Assembly: GCA_963809205.1 (NCBI GenBank)
Contig: CAWEIS010000025.1
Span: 310,001 to 374,000 of the forward strand
Reading direction: 5' to 3'
DNA from: DATLLN01 sp963809205
GTDB taxonomy: Bacteria > Actinomycetota > Thermoleophilia > Gaiellales > JAICJC01
Length of the DNA: 64,000 nt
Part shown: piece after piece, positions 51,213 to 59,795 of the stretch
Layout: every line of letters starts with the position of its first letter
Numbering within the stretch: position 1 is the first letter of the stretch
Translations under genes and position numbers: made by a program
The notes under the pieces: generated by a model
Databases searched by the model: none
Seen by the model: only the letters and a program-made list of their open reading frames with translations
Told to the model about the DNA's origin: nothing

Positions 51213-52603
51213 TGTCGAGCACGAGCGACCTCCCCACAGTCCGCACCGCACTGCCCGGCCCGCGCAGCCGTGAGCTGCTCCAGTCGCGCGACCGGCTGGG
51301 CTACCGGCCGCTTCACGATCCGCACGGAGAGGTGCCGTTCGTACTGGCCGGCAAGCGGGACTGGATCATGGAGGACGTCGACGGGAACACGTTCGTCGAC
51401 CACGTCAGTGCCTGGGGGGCGACGCCGCTCGGCGCGTCGCCGGAGAGCGTGCTGACCGCGGTCGAGGAGGCCCAGCGGCAGTACGGCATGGAGATCTCGA
51501 ACTACATTCCCAACGTGCCGATGATCGAGCTCGCCGAGCGACTGCTCGAGCTGGCGCCGGCGCCGCTCACGCGGTACGCGCCGAGCATGAGCGGCACGCT
51601 GGTGGTCGAGGGCGGCGTCAAGCTGGCCCGTGACGCGACCGGCAGGCCGATGATCCTCGGCTTCCTCGGCCAGTACCACGGCGAGAGCACTTACCTGACC
51701 GCGGCGCATAGCACCGACCTCTCCGAGGTGACCACCGGCAGCGCCCAGTACGTGCCGGGCGCCGTGTTCGCGCCGTACCCGAACAAGTTCCGCGCGCCTT
51801 TCCACCGCGGCGCCGGGCCGTACGACGACACGCTGGTGCTGGACTACGTCGAGGAGTGGCTGCTGGTGCACCAGGTCGAGCCCGATCAGATCGCCGGCGT
51901 GTTGATCGAGCCGATCCTCACCGAGGGCGGCATCATGGCGCCGTCGGCGGCGTTCTGGGAGCGGCTGACCGGGCTCTGCAAGCGCTACGGCTGGCTGATG
52001 ATCCTGGACGAGGTGCAGACCGGCATGGGCCGCTCGGGCAAGCTGTTCGCCGCCGAGCTATGGGGCCTCGAGCCCGACATCCTGCTGCTCGGCAAGGGGT
52101 TCGCCGGCGGCGGCCAGCCGATCGCTGCGACGCTCGGCTCCGAGAAGGTGATGGCGGAGGCGTCCGCCGTCTCGGGCGGCACCTTCGCCTGGGTGCCGGC
52201 GGCGTGCGCCGGCGCGTTGGCCAGCCTCGAGGAGATCGCGACCGGCGGTGTCCTCGACAACGTGGCTGAGCTGGAGCGGATTGCAAAGGAGGAGCTGGTG
52301 CCGCTGGTGGAGCGCCACGAGCAGGTCGGCGACGTCCGCGTGGTGGGCGCCATGGTCGGCATCGAGTTCGTCATCGACAAGCGGTCGATCAGGCCGGCGC
52401 CCGCGTTCCATGCCGCGGTGCACCAGGCGCTGCTGACCCGCGGGGTGCTGGGCATCACGCAGTGGGGCAAGTGGATCTATCGGCTGCAGCCGGCGCTGAA
52501 CATGCCGCCCGATCTGTTCCGCTGGTCGTGCGGCCAGGTGGCAGAGGCGATCGCCGAGGTCGCCGCGGCGCCGCCCGAGGAGTTCAGCGTCCTCGACCGC
52601 TAG
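51212..52603 (+). CDS. class III aminotransferase (PLP-dependent)
   Basis: A 463-residue aminotransferase related to, but clearly different from, the one at 42340-43692. It has MEDVDGNTFVDHVSAWGATP, FLGQYHGESTYLTAAHS, ILDEVQTGMGRSG with the PLP aspartate, and the lysine in LLLGKGFAGGGQPIAAT. The ATG at 51212 was chosen because it follows the operator and promoter; upstream frame extension runs through them. The divergent GntR gene probably controls it. It likely transaminates an imported amine or omega-amino acid. Confidence 0.9.
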   Translation: MSSTSDLPTVRTALPGPRSRELLQSRDRLGYRPLHDPHGEVPFVLAGKRDWIMEDVDGNTFVDHVSAWGATPLGASPESVLTAVEEAQRQYGMEISNYIPNVPMIELAERLLELAPAPLTRYAPSMSGTLVVEGGVKLARDATGRPMILGFLGQYHGESTYLTAAHSTDLSEVTTGSAQYVPGAVFAPYPNKFRAPFHRGAGPYDDTLVLDYVEEWLLVHQVEPDQIAGVLIEPILTEGGIMAPSAAFWERLTGLCKRYGWLMILDEVQTGMGRSGKLFAAELWGLEPDILLLGKGFAGGGQPIAATLGSEKVMAEASAVSGGTFAWVPAACAGALASLEEIATGGVLDNVAELERIAKEELVPLVERHEQVGDVRVVGAMVGIEFVIDKRSIRPAPAFHAAVHQALLTRGVLGITQWGKWIYRLQPALNMPPDLFRWSCGQVAEAIAEVAAAPPEEFSVLDR

Positions 52604-52605
52604 CC

Positions 52606-52642
52606 GCTGTAACAACGGGGTCAGACCCCTTTGTTACACAGC
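52606..52642. repeat. palindrome with GGGGTCAGACCCC core
   Basis: The element starts GCTGTAACAA, has the core GGGGTCAGACCCC, and ends TTGTTACACAGC. The two outer arms pair with a 2-base bulge and one mismatch. It lies between two convergent genes and shares its core with the elements at 15825-15882 and 63726-63758. It may also act as a transcription terminator. Confidence 0.65.
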
Positions 52643-52647
52643 GTGGA

Positions 52648-53436
52648 TCAGAGCCCAGCGTCCGGCGGGATCGGCGGCGCCTCCGAGCGGTCGAACCAGT
52701 CGCCCGCCATCTCACCGCCGTCGACCACCAGCGTCTGGCCGCTGATGAACGAGGCCTCGTCCGACGCGAGGAAGAGCACCGCCGCCGCCTGGTCGGGCGG
52801 GCGCCCCAGCCGGCGCAGCGGGATGCGGCCGATGTACTCGCGCTCGACCGCGCGGTCCTCGGGGCTCATCTTCGCCAGCTCCTCCGCCGTCAGCGTCTCG
52901 CCCGGGGCAACGCCGACGACGCGGACGCCGAGGTGGCCGAGCTCGTGCGCGAAGCTCTGCGTCATGCTGACGACGGCCGCCTTCGACGCGTTGTACACGG
53001 CCTCCGGTGACTCCGAGCGGATCGCGTTGGCCGACGCGATGTTGACGATCACCCCGCCGCCGTGCTCGGCGAAGTGCTGCGCCGCGCGCTGCGAGGCGAA
53101 GAACACCGCCCGGGAGTTGACGGCGAACGCCCGGTCCCAGGTGTCCTCGCGGACGTCCATGATCGGTCCGTCCGGCATGACTGCGGCGTTGTTGATCAGC
53201 ACGTGGAGTCGGCCCAGCCGCCGCTCGGCCTCGGCGACGGCGTCCGCCGCAGCGCCCGGCTCGCCCAGATCGGTGACGATCCCCTCGGCGTCGAGCCGCG
53301 CCAGCCCCTCGGCGTCCCGGTCGACTGCGGCGACCCGGGCGCCCTCGGTAAGGAACGCCTCCGCGATCGCCCGGCCGATGCCCTGTGCCGCGCCGGTGAC
53401 GATCACCCCGCGGCCCTCGAACCGGCGCGCGGTCAC
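52648..53436 (-). CDS. short-chain dehydrogenase/reductase
   Basis: A 262-residue classical SDR with VIVTGAAQGIGRAIAEAF, NNAAVMPDG, the catalytic serine in NIASANAIRS and YNASK. The GTG at 53436 overlaps the stop of the SMP-30 gene. It is the last gene of the minus-strand run that starts at 58523. It could oxidise or reduce a hydroxy acid or semialdehyde in the same pathway. Confidence 0.9.
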   Translation of the reverse strand: MTARRFEGRGVIVTGAAQGIGRAIAEAFLTEGARVAAVDRDAEGLARLDAEGIVTDLGEPGAAADAVAEAERRLGRLHVLINNAAVMPDGPIMDVREDTWDRAFAVNSRAVFFASQRAAQHFAEHGGGVIVNIASANAIRSESPEAVYNASKAAVVSMTQSFAHELGHLGVRVVGVAPGETLTAEELAKMSPEDRAVEREYIGRIPLRRLGRPPDQAAAVLFLASDEASFISGQTLVVDGGEMAGDWFDRSEAPPIPPDAGL

Positions 53437-54275
53437 GGCACCTCCGGCATCCGCAGCGGCAGGCCGGGCACGGTCGCTCTGCCCAGCGCCAGATGCGTCT
53501 CCCCGACGTTCGGCACCGCCATGATGTCGAGATCGGGGCCGGCGAACGCGACGTTGGTCGGCGCGTTGAGCACGATGCCCTGCGGATCCTCGGCGAGCAC
53601 GGCCGGCTCGCCGCCGGGCTCGATCCGGACGACCCGGTCGGGGCGGTAACAGGCGACGATCATCGCGCCGGAGATGTCCAGCGCCACGCCGTCCGGCACC
53701 GTGCCGGGAAGCAGCGCGACCGTCTCGGCGGCGCCGGCGGAGCCGTCGGCGCGGATCGGGATCCGCGTGACGCCCGGCAGGTAGGACTCGACGACCAGCA
53801 CGGCATCGCCCTCGGCGGTGACGCAGATGCCGTTCGGATAGCGGGGCGAGTCCGTACTCCACACCTCGGTCGCGCCTCCCGGCCGGACGACGAGCACGCG
53901 TCCGTTGTCCTCCTTGGTGTCGCCCGAGTCGGTGACGTACAGGTTGCCTGCGTCGTCGAAGGCCGACGCGTTGGGCAGGGTCATCTCCGCCGAGGAGTAC
54001 GCCGTCGCGGTGCCGTCCCGCGGATCGAGCCGGACGACCTCGCACCGCTCGCAGTCGCACGCGTAGACGCGGCCGGCGCCGTCCAGCGTCAGCCCCAAAA
54101 GGCTGCCCTCGGTCGTCCCGACCTCGCGCACGTCGCCGTCCAGCGTCACCTCGTACACCTGCCCGGCCTCACCGCCGGCGTACAGCACGCCCGATGGGCT
54201 CCAGGCGACGCCCTCAGGGTGATCGAGATCCTCGACCAGGATCCGGAACGGCCCGCACACCAGGTCCACCGTCAC
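53433..54275 (-). CDS. SMP-30/gluconolactonase/LRE-like beta-propeller protein
   Basis: A 280-residue six-bladed propeller protein with EGVAWSPSGVLYAGGEAG, the metal site glutamate near the N-terminus, LPNASAFDDAGNLYVTDSGD, and YPNGICVTAEGDAVLVVES. Relatives hydrolyse sugar lactones. It is translated together with the M20 hydrolase and the SDR through 4-base overlaps, so it probably acts in the same pathway, perhaps opening a lactone. Confidence 0.88.
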   Translation of the reverse strand: MTVDLVCGPFRILVEDLDHPEGVAWSPSGVLYAGGEAGQVYEVTLDGDVREVGTTEGSLLGLTLDGAGRVYACDCERCEVVRLDPRDGTATAYSSAEMTLPNASAFDDAGNLYVTDSGDTKEDNGRVLVVRPGGATEVWSTDSPRYPNGICVTAEGDAVLVVESYLPGVTRIPIRADGSAGAAETVALLPGTVPDGVALDISGAMIVACYRPDRVVRIEPGGEPAVLAEDPQGIVLNAPTNVAFAGPDLDIMAVPNVGETHLALGRATVPGLPLRMPEVP

Positions 54276-55330
54276 ACCGCCACCTCCACGCGCTCGACCA
54301 CGCTTGCCACCGCCCGCGCCGCCCGCACCACATCCGCCACGGCGATCGACTCACCCGGCCGGTGGGCGTCAAGCAGCGTGCCCGGACCGAACACGACCGC
54401 GTCGGAGCCGGCGATCTCGACGAAGTTGTGCGCGTCCGTCCACGCCGGCATCAGCATCGGCTCGGCGCCGCCCAGCGCCTCGGAGAGCAGCGCGCCGACC
54501 GCCGACGGGCTGGAGGAGAAGGGCTCGACGATCTCCCCGAACTCCACCCTGCCGCCCATCGCCGCCGCCCTGGCCTCCAGGTCGCGCGCGAACGCCCCCG
54601 CGTCGCCGCCCGGGGCGACGCGGCCGTGCATCTCCAGCCAGGCGTCCTCGGGCGAGACGTTCATCGCACCGCCGCCGTGCATCTCGCGGACAACGGCGGC
54701 GATCACGTCCGGCGGCGCCAGCGGCTCTGCGTCCATCGAGGCAACGAAGCGAGACAGGTCGTGGATCGGATTGCCTGGCGGTTCGGCGTATGAGCCGTGC
54801 ACGGACCTCCCGGTAAACCGCACCCGCGCCTCCACGTGGCCGCACTCCTGCTCGGCGATGCGCAGGTCGGTGCCCTCGCCGACGATCACGCGCGGCGGCC
54901 GCAGCTCCTCCGCCATCTGCAGCGACCCGCGTCCCTCGTCCTCCTCGTCGACCGTCAGGCCGACGGCCACGCCCGCCGGTGCGCCGGCGAGGTGCAGCGC
55001 GAGCAGGAACGCGACGGCCTGGCCCTTGTCGTCGACCGAGCCCAGCCCGTGGACGCGGCCGTCCTCGAGCCGCGGCGGCTCAGGCTCCCAGGAGGGCGCG
55101 ATCGTGTCCAGATGGGCGTTCAGCAGCAGCTCCGGCCGGTCGCCGGTCGCGCCTATCACCAGGTTGTCGGCGCAGCCGTCGACCGGCATCCGCCGCACGT
55201 CGAGCCCCAGCGAGCGGGCGATCCGCTCCGCCTCGTCGACGGCCGGGTGCTCGCGGCTCGGCGGGGACGGCGCGCGGATCAGCGCCAGCAGCGCCTCGGC
55301 GACCCATTCCCCGGCGTCCAAATCGGTCAT
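54272..55330 (-). CDS. M20-family metallohydrolase (ArgE/DapE-like)
   Basis: A 352-residue zinc hydrolase with the metal ligands in LLLNAHLDTIAP, GLGSVDDKGQ, DEEDEGRGS and the C-terminal histidine in GTLLDAHRPGE. It resembles deacylases and dipeptidases that remove acyl or amino groups (ArgE, DapE, CPG2). In this operon it may deacylate the imported compound. The ATG at 55330 lies 8 bases after the FAD oxidoreductase stop. Confidence 0.9.
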   Translation of the reverse strand: MTDLDAGEWVAEALLALIRAPSPPSREHPAVDEAERIARSLGLDVRRMPVDGCADNLVIGATGDRPELLLNAHLDTIAPSWEPEPPRLEDGRVHGLGSVDDKGQAVAFLLALHLAGAPAGVAVGLTVDEEDEGRGSLQMAEELRPPRVIVGEGTDLRIAEQECGHVEARVRFTGRSVHGSYAEPPGNPIHDLSRFVASMDAEPLAPPDVIAAVVREMHGGGAMNVSPEDAWLEMHGRVAPGGDAGAFARDLEARAAAMGGRVEFGEIVEPFSSSPSAVGALLSEALGGAEPMLMPAWTDAHNFVEIAGSDAVVFGPGTLLDAHRPGESIAVADVVRAARAVASVVERVEVAV

Positions 55331-55338
55331 GGCGGGCA

Positions 55339-56895
55339 CTATCCCACCCTCCGCAGACGCATGTCGCGCAGCACGACCCCTGCACAGTTGCGCCCGTTGG
55401 CTCCCGTGACACCACCGCCCGGATGGGTGCCTGCTCCGCACAGGAACAGGTTGCGGATCGGCGTGCGGTGGTCGGCGTAGCCGCGCACCGGGCGGAACCA
55501 GAACAGCTGGTCGGGGAGCATGTCGCCGTGCATGTGGTGGCCGCCGGTCATTCCCAGCCGGCGCTCCAGATCGAGAGGCGAGAGCACCTGCCGGTGCACG
55601 ACCGAGTCGGGCACGTTCGGCAGCAGGCCGCCGATCTGCTTGACGATCCGGTCGGCGACGCTCTCGCGGATGTCGTCCCACGTCCCCTCGGCCAGCGCGT
55701 AGGGCTGCGACCGCGCCCCGACGGTGATCACGTGGTGGCCGGGCGGGGCCAGCGACGGGTCGTGCACGGTGGGGATGCAGAGCTCGACGTGCGAGTCCAC
55801 GGCGGGGACGCCCTGCCGGGCCGACTCCTGGTCGCGGTCCATTCCCTCGAGCGGCAACGTCAGCTGGATCAGCCCGTGGTGTTCCTCGCTGAGGCCGGTC
55901 GTGCCGGGGATCTCGGGCAGTCGGTCGACGGCCAGGTTGATCTTCATGCTGGCGCCGTCGCAGCGATATGCGTCGATCGCCCGGGCGAACTCCTCGGGAA
56001 CGTCGGCCGGGTCGCAGAGGCCGAGGAACGTGCGCTTGGGGTCGGCATTGGAGAGCACGATCCGGGAGCGCAGCTCCTCGCCGCTCTCCAGCACGACGCC
56101 GCAGGCGCGGCCGTCCTCGACCACGATCCGGGCAACCGGGCTGGCCGGCCGCAGGTCGGCGCCCGCCTCACGCGCCGCGTCCGCCATCATCCCGGTGACG
56201 GTGCCCATGCCGCCCGGCACGAAGCCCCAGGGCACGCCCCCGCCTGAATGCGCCGCGTGCTCGTGCAGCAGGGAGAGCGCCGTGCCGGGGGTTGAAGGCC
56301 CGGCCAGCGTGTTGGAGATGGCGTCCCAGCCCAGCGCGGCCTTGACGTGCTCGGAGTCGAACCGCTCGTCGAGCCAGCGCCGGGTGGAGGTCGACAGCAG
56401 CCCCGCCATCCGCTCGGCAACGTCCGGGGTGCGCGCGGCACGCACGCCGAACCGCACCCGCTGGGGCGGCGAGTCCAGCGTGGGGAAGACCAGCCGGCCG
56501 ATCGCGCTCAGCTCCTCCTTGAAGGCGGGGAACCGGCGCGCATCGGCGGGCGAGTACCGGCGGATCTCCTCGATCGTCTGCTCGTCGCTGTTGTGCAGGA
56601 CGAACCGCCCGCCGTCGCCGAACAGGTTGACCGACGGCCCCGCCGGGTCGACCCGGAGGCCGCGCTCGCGCAGCCGCATGTCGCGCCAGATCGCAGGCCG
56701 CAGCATGCTCAGCACGTAGGCGCCCGGCGACGCCTGGTATCCGGGTGCGAACTCCTCGGTGACGCACGCGCCGCCCAGGATCTCGCGCCGCTCCAGGACG
56801 ACGGTGCGCAGGCCGCGGCGGGCGAGATAGAAGGCCGCGACCAGGCCGTTATGGCCGCCGCCGACGACGATCGCGTCGAGCTCGGCGTCGCTCAC
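55339..56895 (-). CDS. NAD(P)/FAD-dependent oxidoreductase, phytoene-desaturase-like
   Basis: A 518-residue flavoprotein. The FAD-binding start is AIVVGGGHNGLVAAFYLARR and the C-terminus has LFLCGAGTHPGGGVTGANG. It belongs to the COG1233 phytoene dehydrogenase-related (PYROXD2-like) group. It is a close paralogue of the adjacent gene and is coupled to it by GTGA. No carotenoid genes are present, so the substrate is probably an amine or other catabolite. Confidence 0.88.
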   Translation of the reverse strand: MSDAELDAIVVGGGHNGLVAAFYLARRGLRTVVLERREILGGACVTEEFAPGYQASPGAYVLSMLRPAIWRDMRLRERGLRVDPAGPSVNLFGDGGRFVLHNSDEQTIEEIRRYSPADARRFPAFKEELSAIGRLVFPTLDSPPQRVRFGVRAARTPDVAERMAGLLSTSTRRWLDERFDSEHVKAALGWDAISNTLAGPSTPGTALSLLHEHAAHSGGGVPWGFVPGGMGTVTGMMADAAREAGADLRPASPVARIVVEDGRACGVVLESGEELRSRIVLSNADPKRTFLGLCDPADVPEEFARAIDAYRCDGASMKINLAVDRLPEIPGTTGLSEEHHGLIQLTLPLEGMDRDQESARQGVPAVDSHVELCIPTVHDPSLAPPGHHVITVGARSQPYALAEGTWDDIRESVADRIVKQIGGLLPNVPDSVVHRQVLSPLDLERRLGMTGGHHMHGDMLPDQLFWFRPVRGYADHRTPIRNLFLCGAGTHPGGGVTGANGRNCAGVVLRDMRLRRVG

Positions 56896-58523
56896 CGGCG
56901 TCCTCTCCGCAGCCGCGCGGTGCGCCGGTCGCGGAGCACCTCGCGGGCGGCGTTGCGGCCGTTGGCGCCCGTGACACCGCCGCCGGGATGGGTGCCGGCG
57001 CCGCACAGGTAGAGGCCGCGGATCGGCGTCCGGTAGGACGCCCAGCCGCGCACGGGCCGCATTGTGAACAGCTGGTCGGCCGCCATGTCACCGTGCAGCG
57101 CGTGGCCGCCGGTCAGGCCGAGCACCCGCTCGAGGTCGAGCGGCGAGAGCACCTGGCGGTGCACGATCGACGACGACAGGCCCGGGAACAGCTCGTCCAG
57201 GTGCGCGATCGCGCGGTCGGCCGCCGCGTCCTTGAGGTCGTCCCACCCTCCCTCGGCCAGGTGATAGGGCTGGCTGTTGACATCGATGGTGACGACGTGG
57301 TGGCCGCCGGGCGCCAGCGACGGGTCGTGCACCGTGGGGATGCACATCTCGATGTGCGGGTGACCGGCGAGCCGGCCCGCCCGCGCCTCGTCCTGAGCCC
57401 GGTCCATGTCGGCCAGGGTGGAGGTGATCTCCATGATCCCGCGCTGGTAGTCCTGCACGGCGCCGTTGCCGTTCATCGCGGCCGCCGCGGGCAGCCGGTC
57501 GACCGCCAGGTTGATCTTGATGCTGGTGCCGTTGCAGCGGTAGGCATCGACCGCGCCGAGGAACCGCTCGGGCAGGTCGGCCGCGTCGCACAGCGTCAGG
57601 AACGTGTGCTTGGGATCAGCGTTCGAGAGCACGGTCGCCGCCTCGATCACCTCGCCGGACTCGAGCTCGACGCCGGTCGCGGCGCCGCCGTCGGCGAGCA
57701 CCCGGGCGACCGGCGCCTCCGTGCGGATCTCGGCGCCCGCCTCGCGCGCGGCGTCGGCCATCATCCGCGTCACCTCGCCGATGCCGCCGGGAACGAAGCC
57801 CCAGCGGCGGATGCCGCCGCCGGCGTCCTCGGCGGCGTGGTCGTGCAGCAGCACGTACGCCGTGCCGGGCGTGCCCGGGCCGGCGACGCTGTCGTTGATC
57901 GCGTGCCAGCCGAGCGACGCCTTCAGGTGATCGGACTCGAACCACTCATCCAGGTACTGCGAGACCGATGTCGCGAACAGGTAGCCGACCTCGAGCAGCG
58001 AGCGGCGGTAGCGGAGCGCGCGGCCGCCCAGCCTGCCCATCCCCAGCAGGTCACGGGGGTGCATGGCCGCCGGGTCGGGCGGGGTGGCGTCGAACAGCGG
58101 GCCGATGGCGGCGGCCAGCTCGCCCAGCCCGGACTCGAACGCCGCCAGGCGGCGGGCGTCACGGGCCGAGAACCGGCGCGTCTCCTCGACCGTTCGGTCG
58201 AGCTCGTCATCCAGCAGGAACGTCGTCCCGTCGGGAAACAGGTTGAGGCTGGGGCCGGCGGGGGAGACGGTCAGGCCGCGCTCTGCGAGCCGCATGTCCT
58301 GCCAGATGCTCTGACGCAGCATGCTCAGCACATAGGCGCCGGTCGACGCGCGGAAGCCCGGCGCGAACTCCTCGGTGACGCAGGCGCCGCCGACAATCGG
58401 CCGCCGCTCGAGCACGAGCGTGCGCACCCCCGCGCGGGCCAGGTAGAACGCCGACACCAGGCCGTTGTGGCCGCCGCCGACGATCACGGCGTCCCAGCGG
58501 CCGCCCTGCCCCGCCTTCACCAT
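56892..58523 (-). CDS. NAD(P)/FAD-dependent oxidoreductase, phytoene-desaturase-like
   Basis: A 543-residue paralogue of the downstream gene. Shared segments include AVIVGGGHNGLVSAFYLARA, TEEFAPGFRASTGAYVLSML, NINLAVDRLP-like and LYLCGAGTHPGGGVTGANG. The two genes look like an old tandem duplication and may form a heterodimer. Its ATG at 58523 is preceded by a palindrome that resembles the GntR-type sites of this locus. It starts the minus-strand run of FAD enzymes, M20, SMP-30 and SDR genes. Confidence 0.88.
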   Translation of the reverse strand: MVKAGQGGRWDAVIVGGGHNGLVSAFYLARAGVRTLVLERRPIVGGACVTEEFAPGFRASTGAYVLSMLRQSIWQDMRLAERGLTVSPAGPSLNLFPDGTTFLLDDELDRTVEETRRFSARDARRLAAFESGLGELAAAIGPLFDATPPDPAAMHPRDLLGMGRLGGRALRYRRSLLEVGYLFATSVSQYLDEWFESDHLKASLGWHAINDSVAGPGTPGTAYVLLHDHAAEDAGGGIRRWGFVPGGIGEVTRMMADAAREAGAEIRTEAPVARVLADGGAATGVELESGEVIEAATVLSNADPKHTFLTLCDAADLPERFLGAVDAYRCNGTSIKINLAVDRLPAAAAMNGNGAVQDYQRGIMEITSTLADMDRAQDEARAGRLAGHPHIEMCIPTVHDPSLAPGGHHVVTIDVNSQPYHLAEGGWDDLKDAAADRAIAHLDELFPGLSSSIVHRQVLSPLDLERVLGLTGGHALHGDMAADQLFTMRPVRGWASYRTPIRGLYLCGAGTHPGGGVTGANGRNAAREVLRDRRTARLRRGRR

Positions 58524-58539
58524 ACTGTCGACAGTAGAC
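58523..58539. promoter_or_regulatory. palindromic site at the oxidoreductase start, GntR-site-like
   Basis: TACTGTCGACAGTA (58523-58536) is a perfect palindrome. The word TGTCGACAGTAGAC (58526-58539) matches the site at 51197 at 10 of 14 positions. It overlaps the start codon of the flavoprotein gene, the same placement as the site at 51197-51212. Confidence 0.4.
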
Positions 58540-58556
58540 GAAGTTGGAGGCGCGGG

Positions 58557-59795
58557 TCAAGCACGTTGCTCGGGCAGGTCGCGCATCCGCGGCACCTGCG
58601 TGGGGAGCAGGATCAGGATGCCCACGAGGGCTCCGACACTGGCGATCCAGAGCGCCGAACGCAGGCCCAGCGCCTCGCCCAGCAGGCCGCCTGCGACCGA
58701 TCCGATCGGCCGAACGCCGTAGTTGACCGTCAGGAACGCGCCGAAGAACCGGGACAGCAGCCGCTCCGGCACGGCGGCCTGGTACATCGCCGCGCCGTTG
58801 ATGTCGAGCATCATCAGGCCCACGCCGGAGATGAACTCGGAGGCGAACAGCATCGCGAAGATCACCGGCCGCGGCCCGCTCGCCAGCGGCACCAGCACCA
58901 GCGGCAGCGGAAACAGCAGGACGCCCAGCGTGTAGACGGGGCCGATGCCGAACCTCCGCGTCAGCGGGCCGGTGATCACCGAGCCGATCAGGCTGCCGAT
59001 CGCGGCGGCCCCCAGCACCAGCCCGATCGCCCCGGCCGAGATGTGCAGCTCGTGGGTGACGAACAGGAAGTAGATCGCCCAGAACGCGAAGTTGAACAGA
59101 TTGATGACGGCGACCGACATCAGCATGGTGCGCAGCATCGAGTCGCCGGCGATGAACCGGGCGCCGACCATCACCGATCCCTGGTCATGCTCCGTGGGCT
59201 CGGGCTGTCGCGGGTGGATCGTGCCCAGGAAGCACGCCGAGACCAGGAACGAGACCGCGTCCACGGCAAGCGTCAGCGGGCCGGAGATGGCCTGCACCAG
59301 CAGCCCGGCGATGCTCGGGCCGACGACGAAGGTCGCCGCGCGGCTGCCGTTCGTCAACGAGTTCGCCTCGACGTAGTGCTCGCGCTCGACCAGGTTCGTG
59401 AACACGGTGTTGTAGGCCACGAAGAACAGCACGCTGAAGACGCCGGACAGGAACCCGACGACGTACATCTGCTCGATCGTCAGGGCGTCGAACGCGTAGG
59501 CGATCGGGATCGTCGCCAGCAGCAGCCCGCGGCCGATGTCGGCGGCGATCATCGTCCGCCGCTGGTTCGCGCGGCGATCGACCCAGGCGCCGGCGTGCAG
59601 CGAGAAGATCAGGTTGGGGATCAGCGCCGCCGCCGTCAGGTACCCCATCTCCGCTGGCGTCGCGTCCAGCACGAGGACGGCCGTCAGCGGCAGCGCGACG
59701 ACCGTCACCTGGTCGCCGAGCATCGACACCGACTCGCCGATCCAGAACCGGCGGAAGTCGCGCAGGCGGAGGGTGGCCGGGATCCGCAGCCGCAT
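58557..59795 (-). CDS. MFS transporter (MFS_3/EntS-like)
   Basis: A 412-residue membrane protein with about 12 helices. RLRDFRRFWIGESVSMLGDQ is the typical N-terminus of the EntS/MFS_3 exporter group and DRRANQRRTMIAADIGRG is the loop 2-3 motif. It probably exports a small molecule. The ATG at 59795 overlaps the purK stop (TGATG), so it is cotranscribed with purEK, an unusual partner. Confidence 0.9.
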   Translation of the reverse strand: MRLRIPATLRLRDFRRFWIGESVSMLGDQVTVVALPLTAVLVLDATPAEMGYLTAAALIPNLIFSLHAGAWVDRRANQRRTMIAADIGRGLLLATIPIAYAFDALTIEQMYVVGFLSGVFSVLFFVAYNTVFTNLVEREHYVEANSLTNGSRAATFVVGPSIAGLLVQAISGPLTLAVDAVSFLVSACFLGTIHPRQPEPTEHDQGSVMVGARFIAGDSMLRTMLMSVAVINLFNFAFWAIYFLFVTHELHISAGAIGLVLGAAAIGSLIGSVITGPLTRRFGIGPVYTLGVLLFPLPLVLVPLASGPRPVIFAMLFASEFISGVGLMMLDINGAAMYQAAVPERLLSRFFGAFLTVNYGVRPIGSVAGGLLGEALGLRSALWIASVGALVGILILLPTQVPRMRDLPEQRA

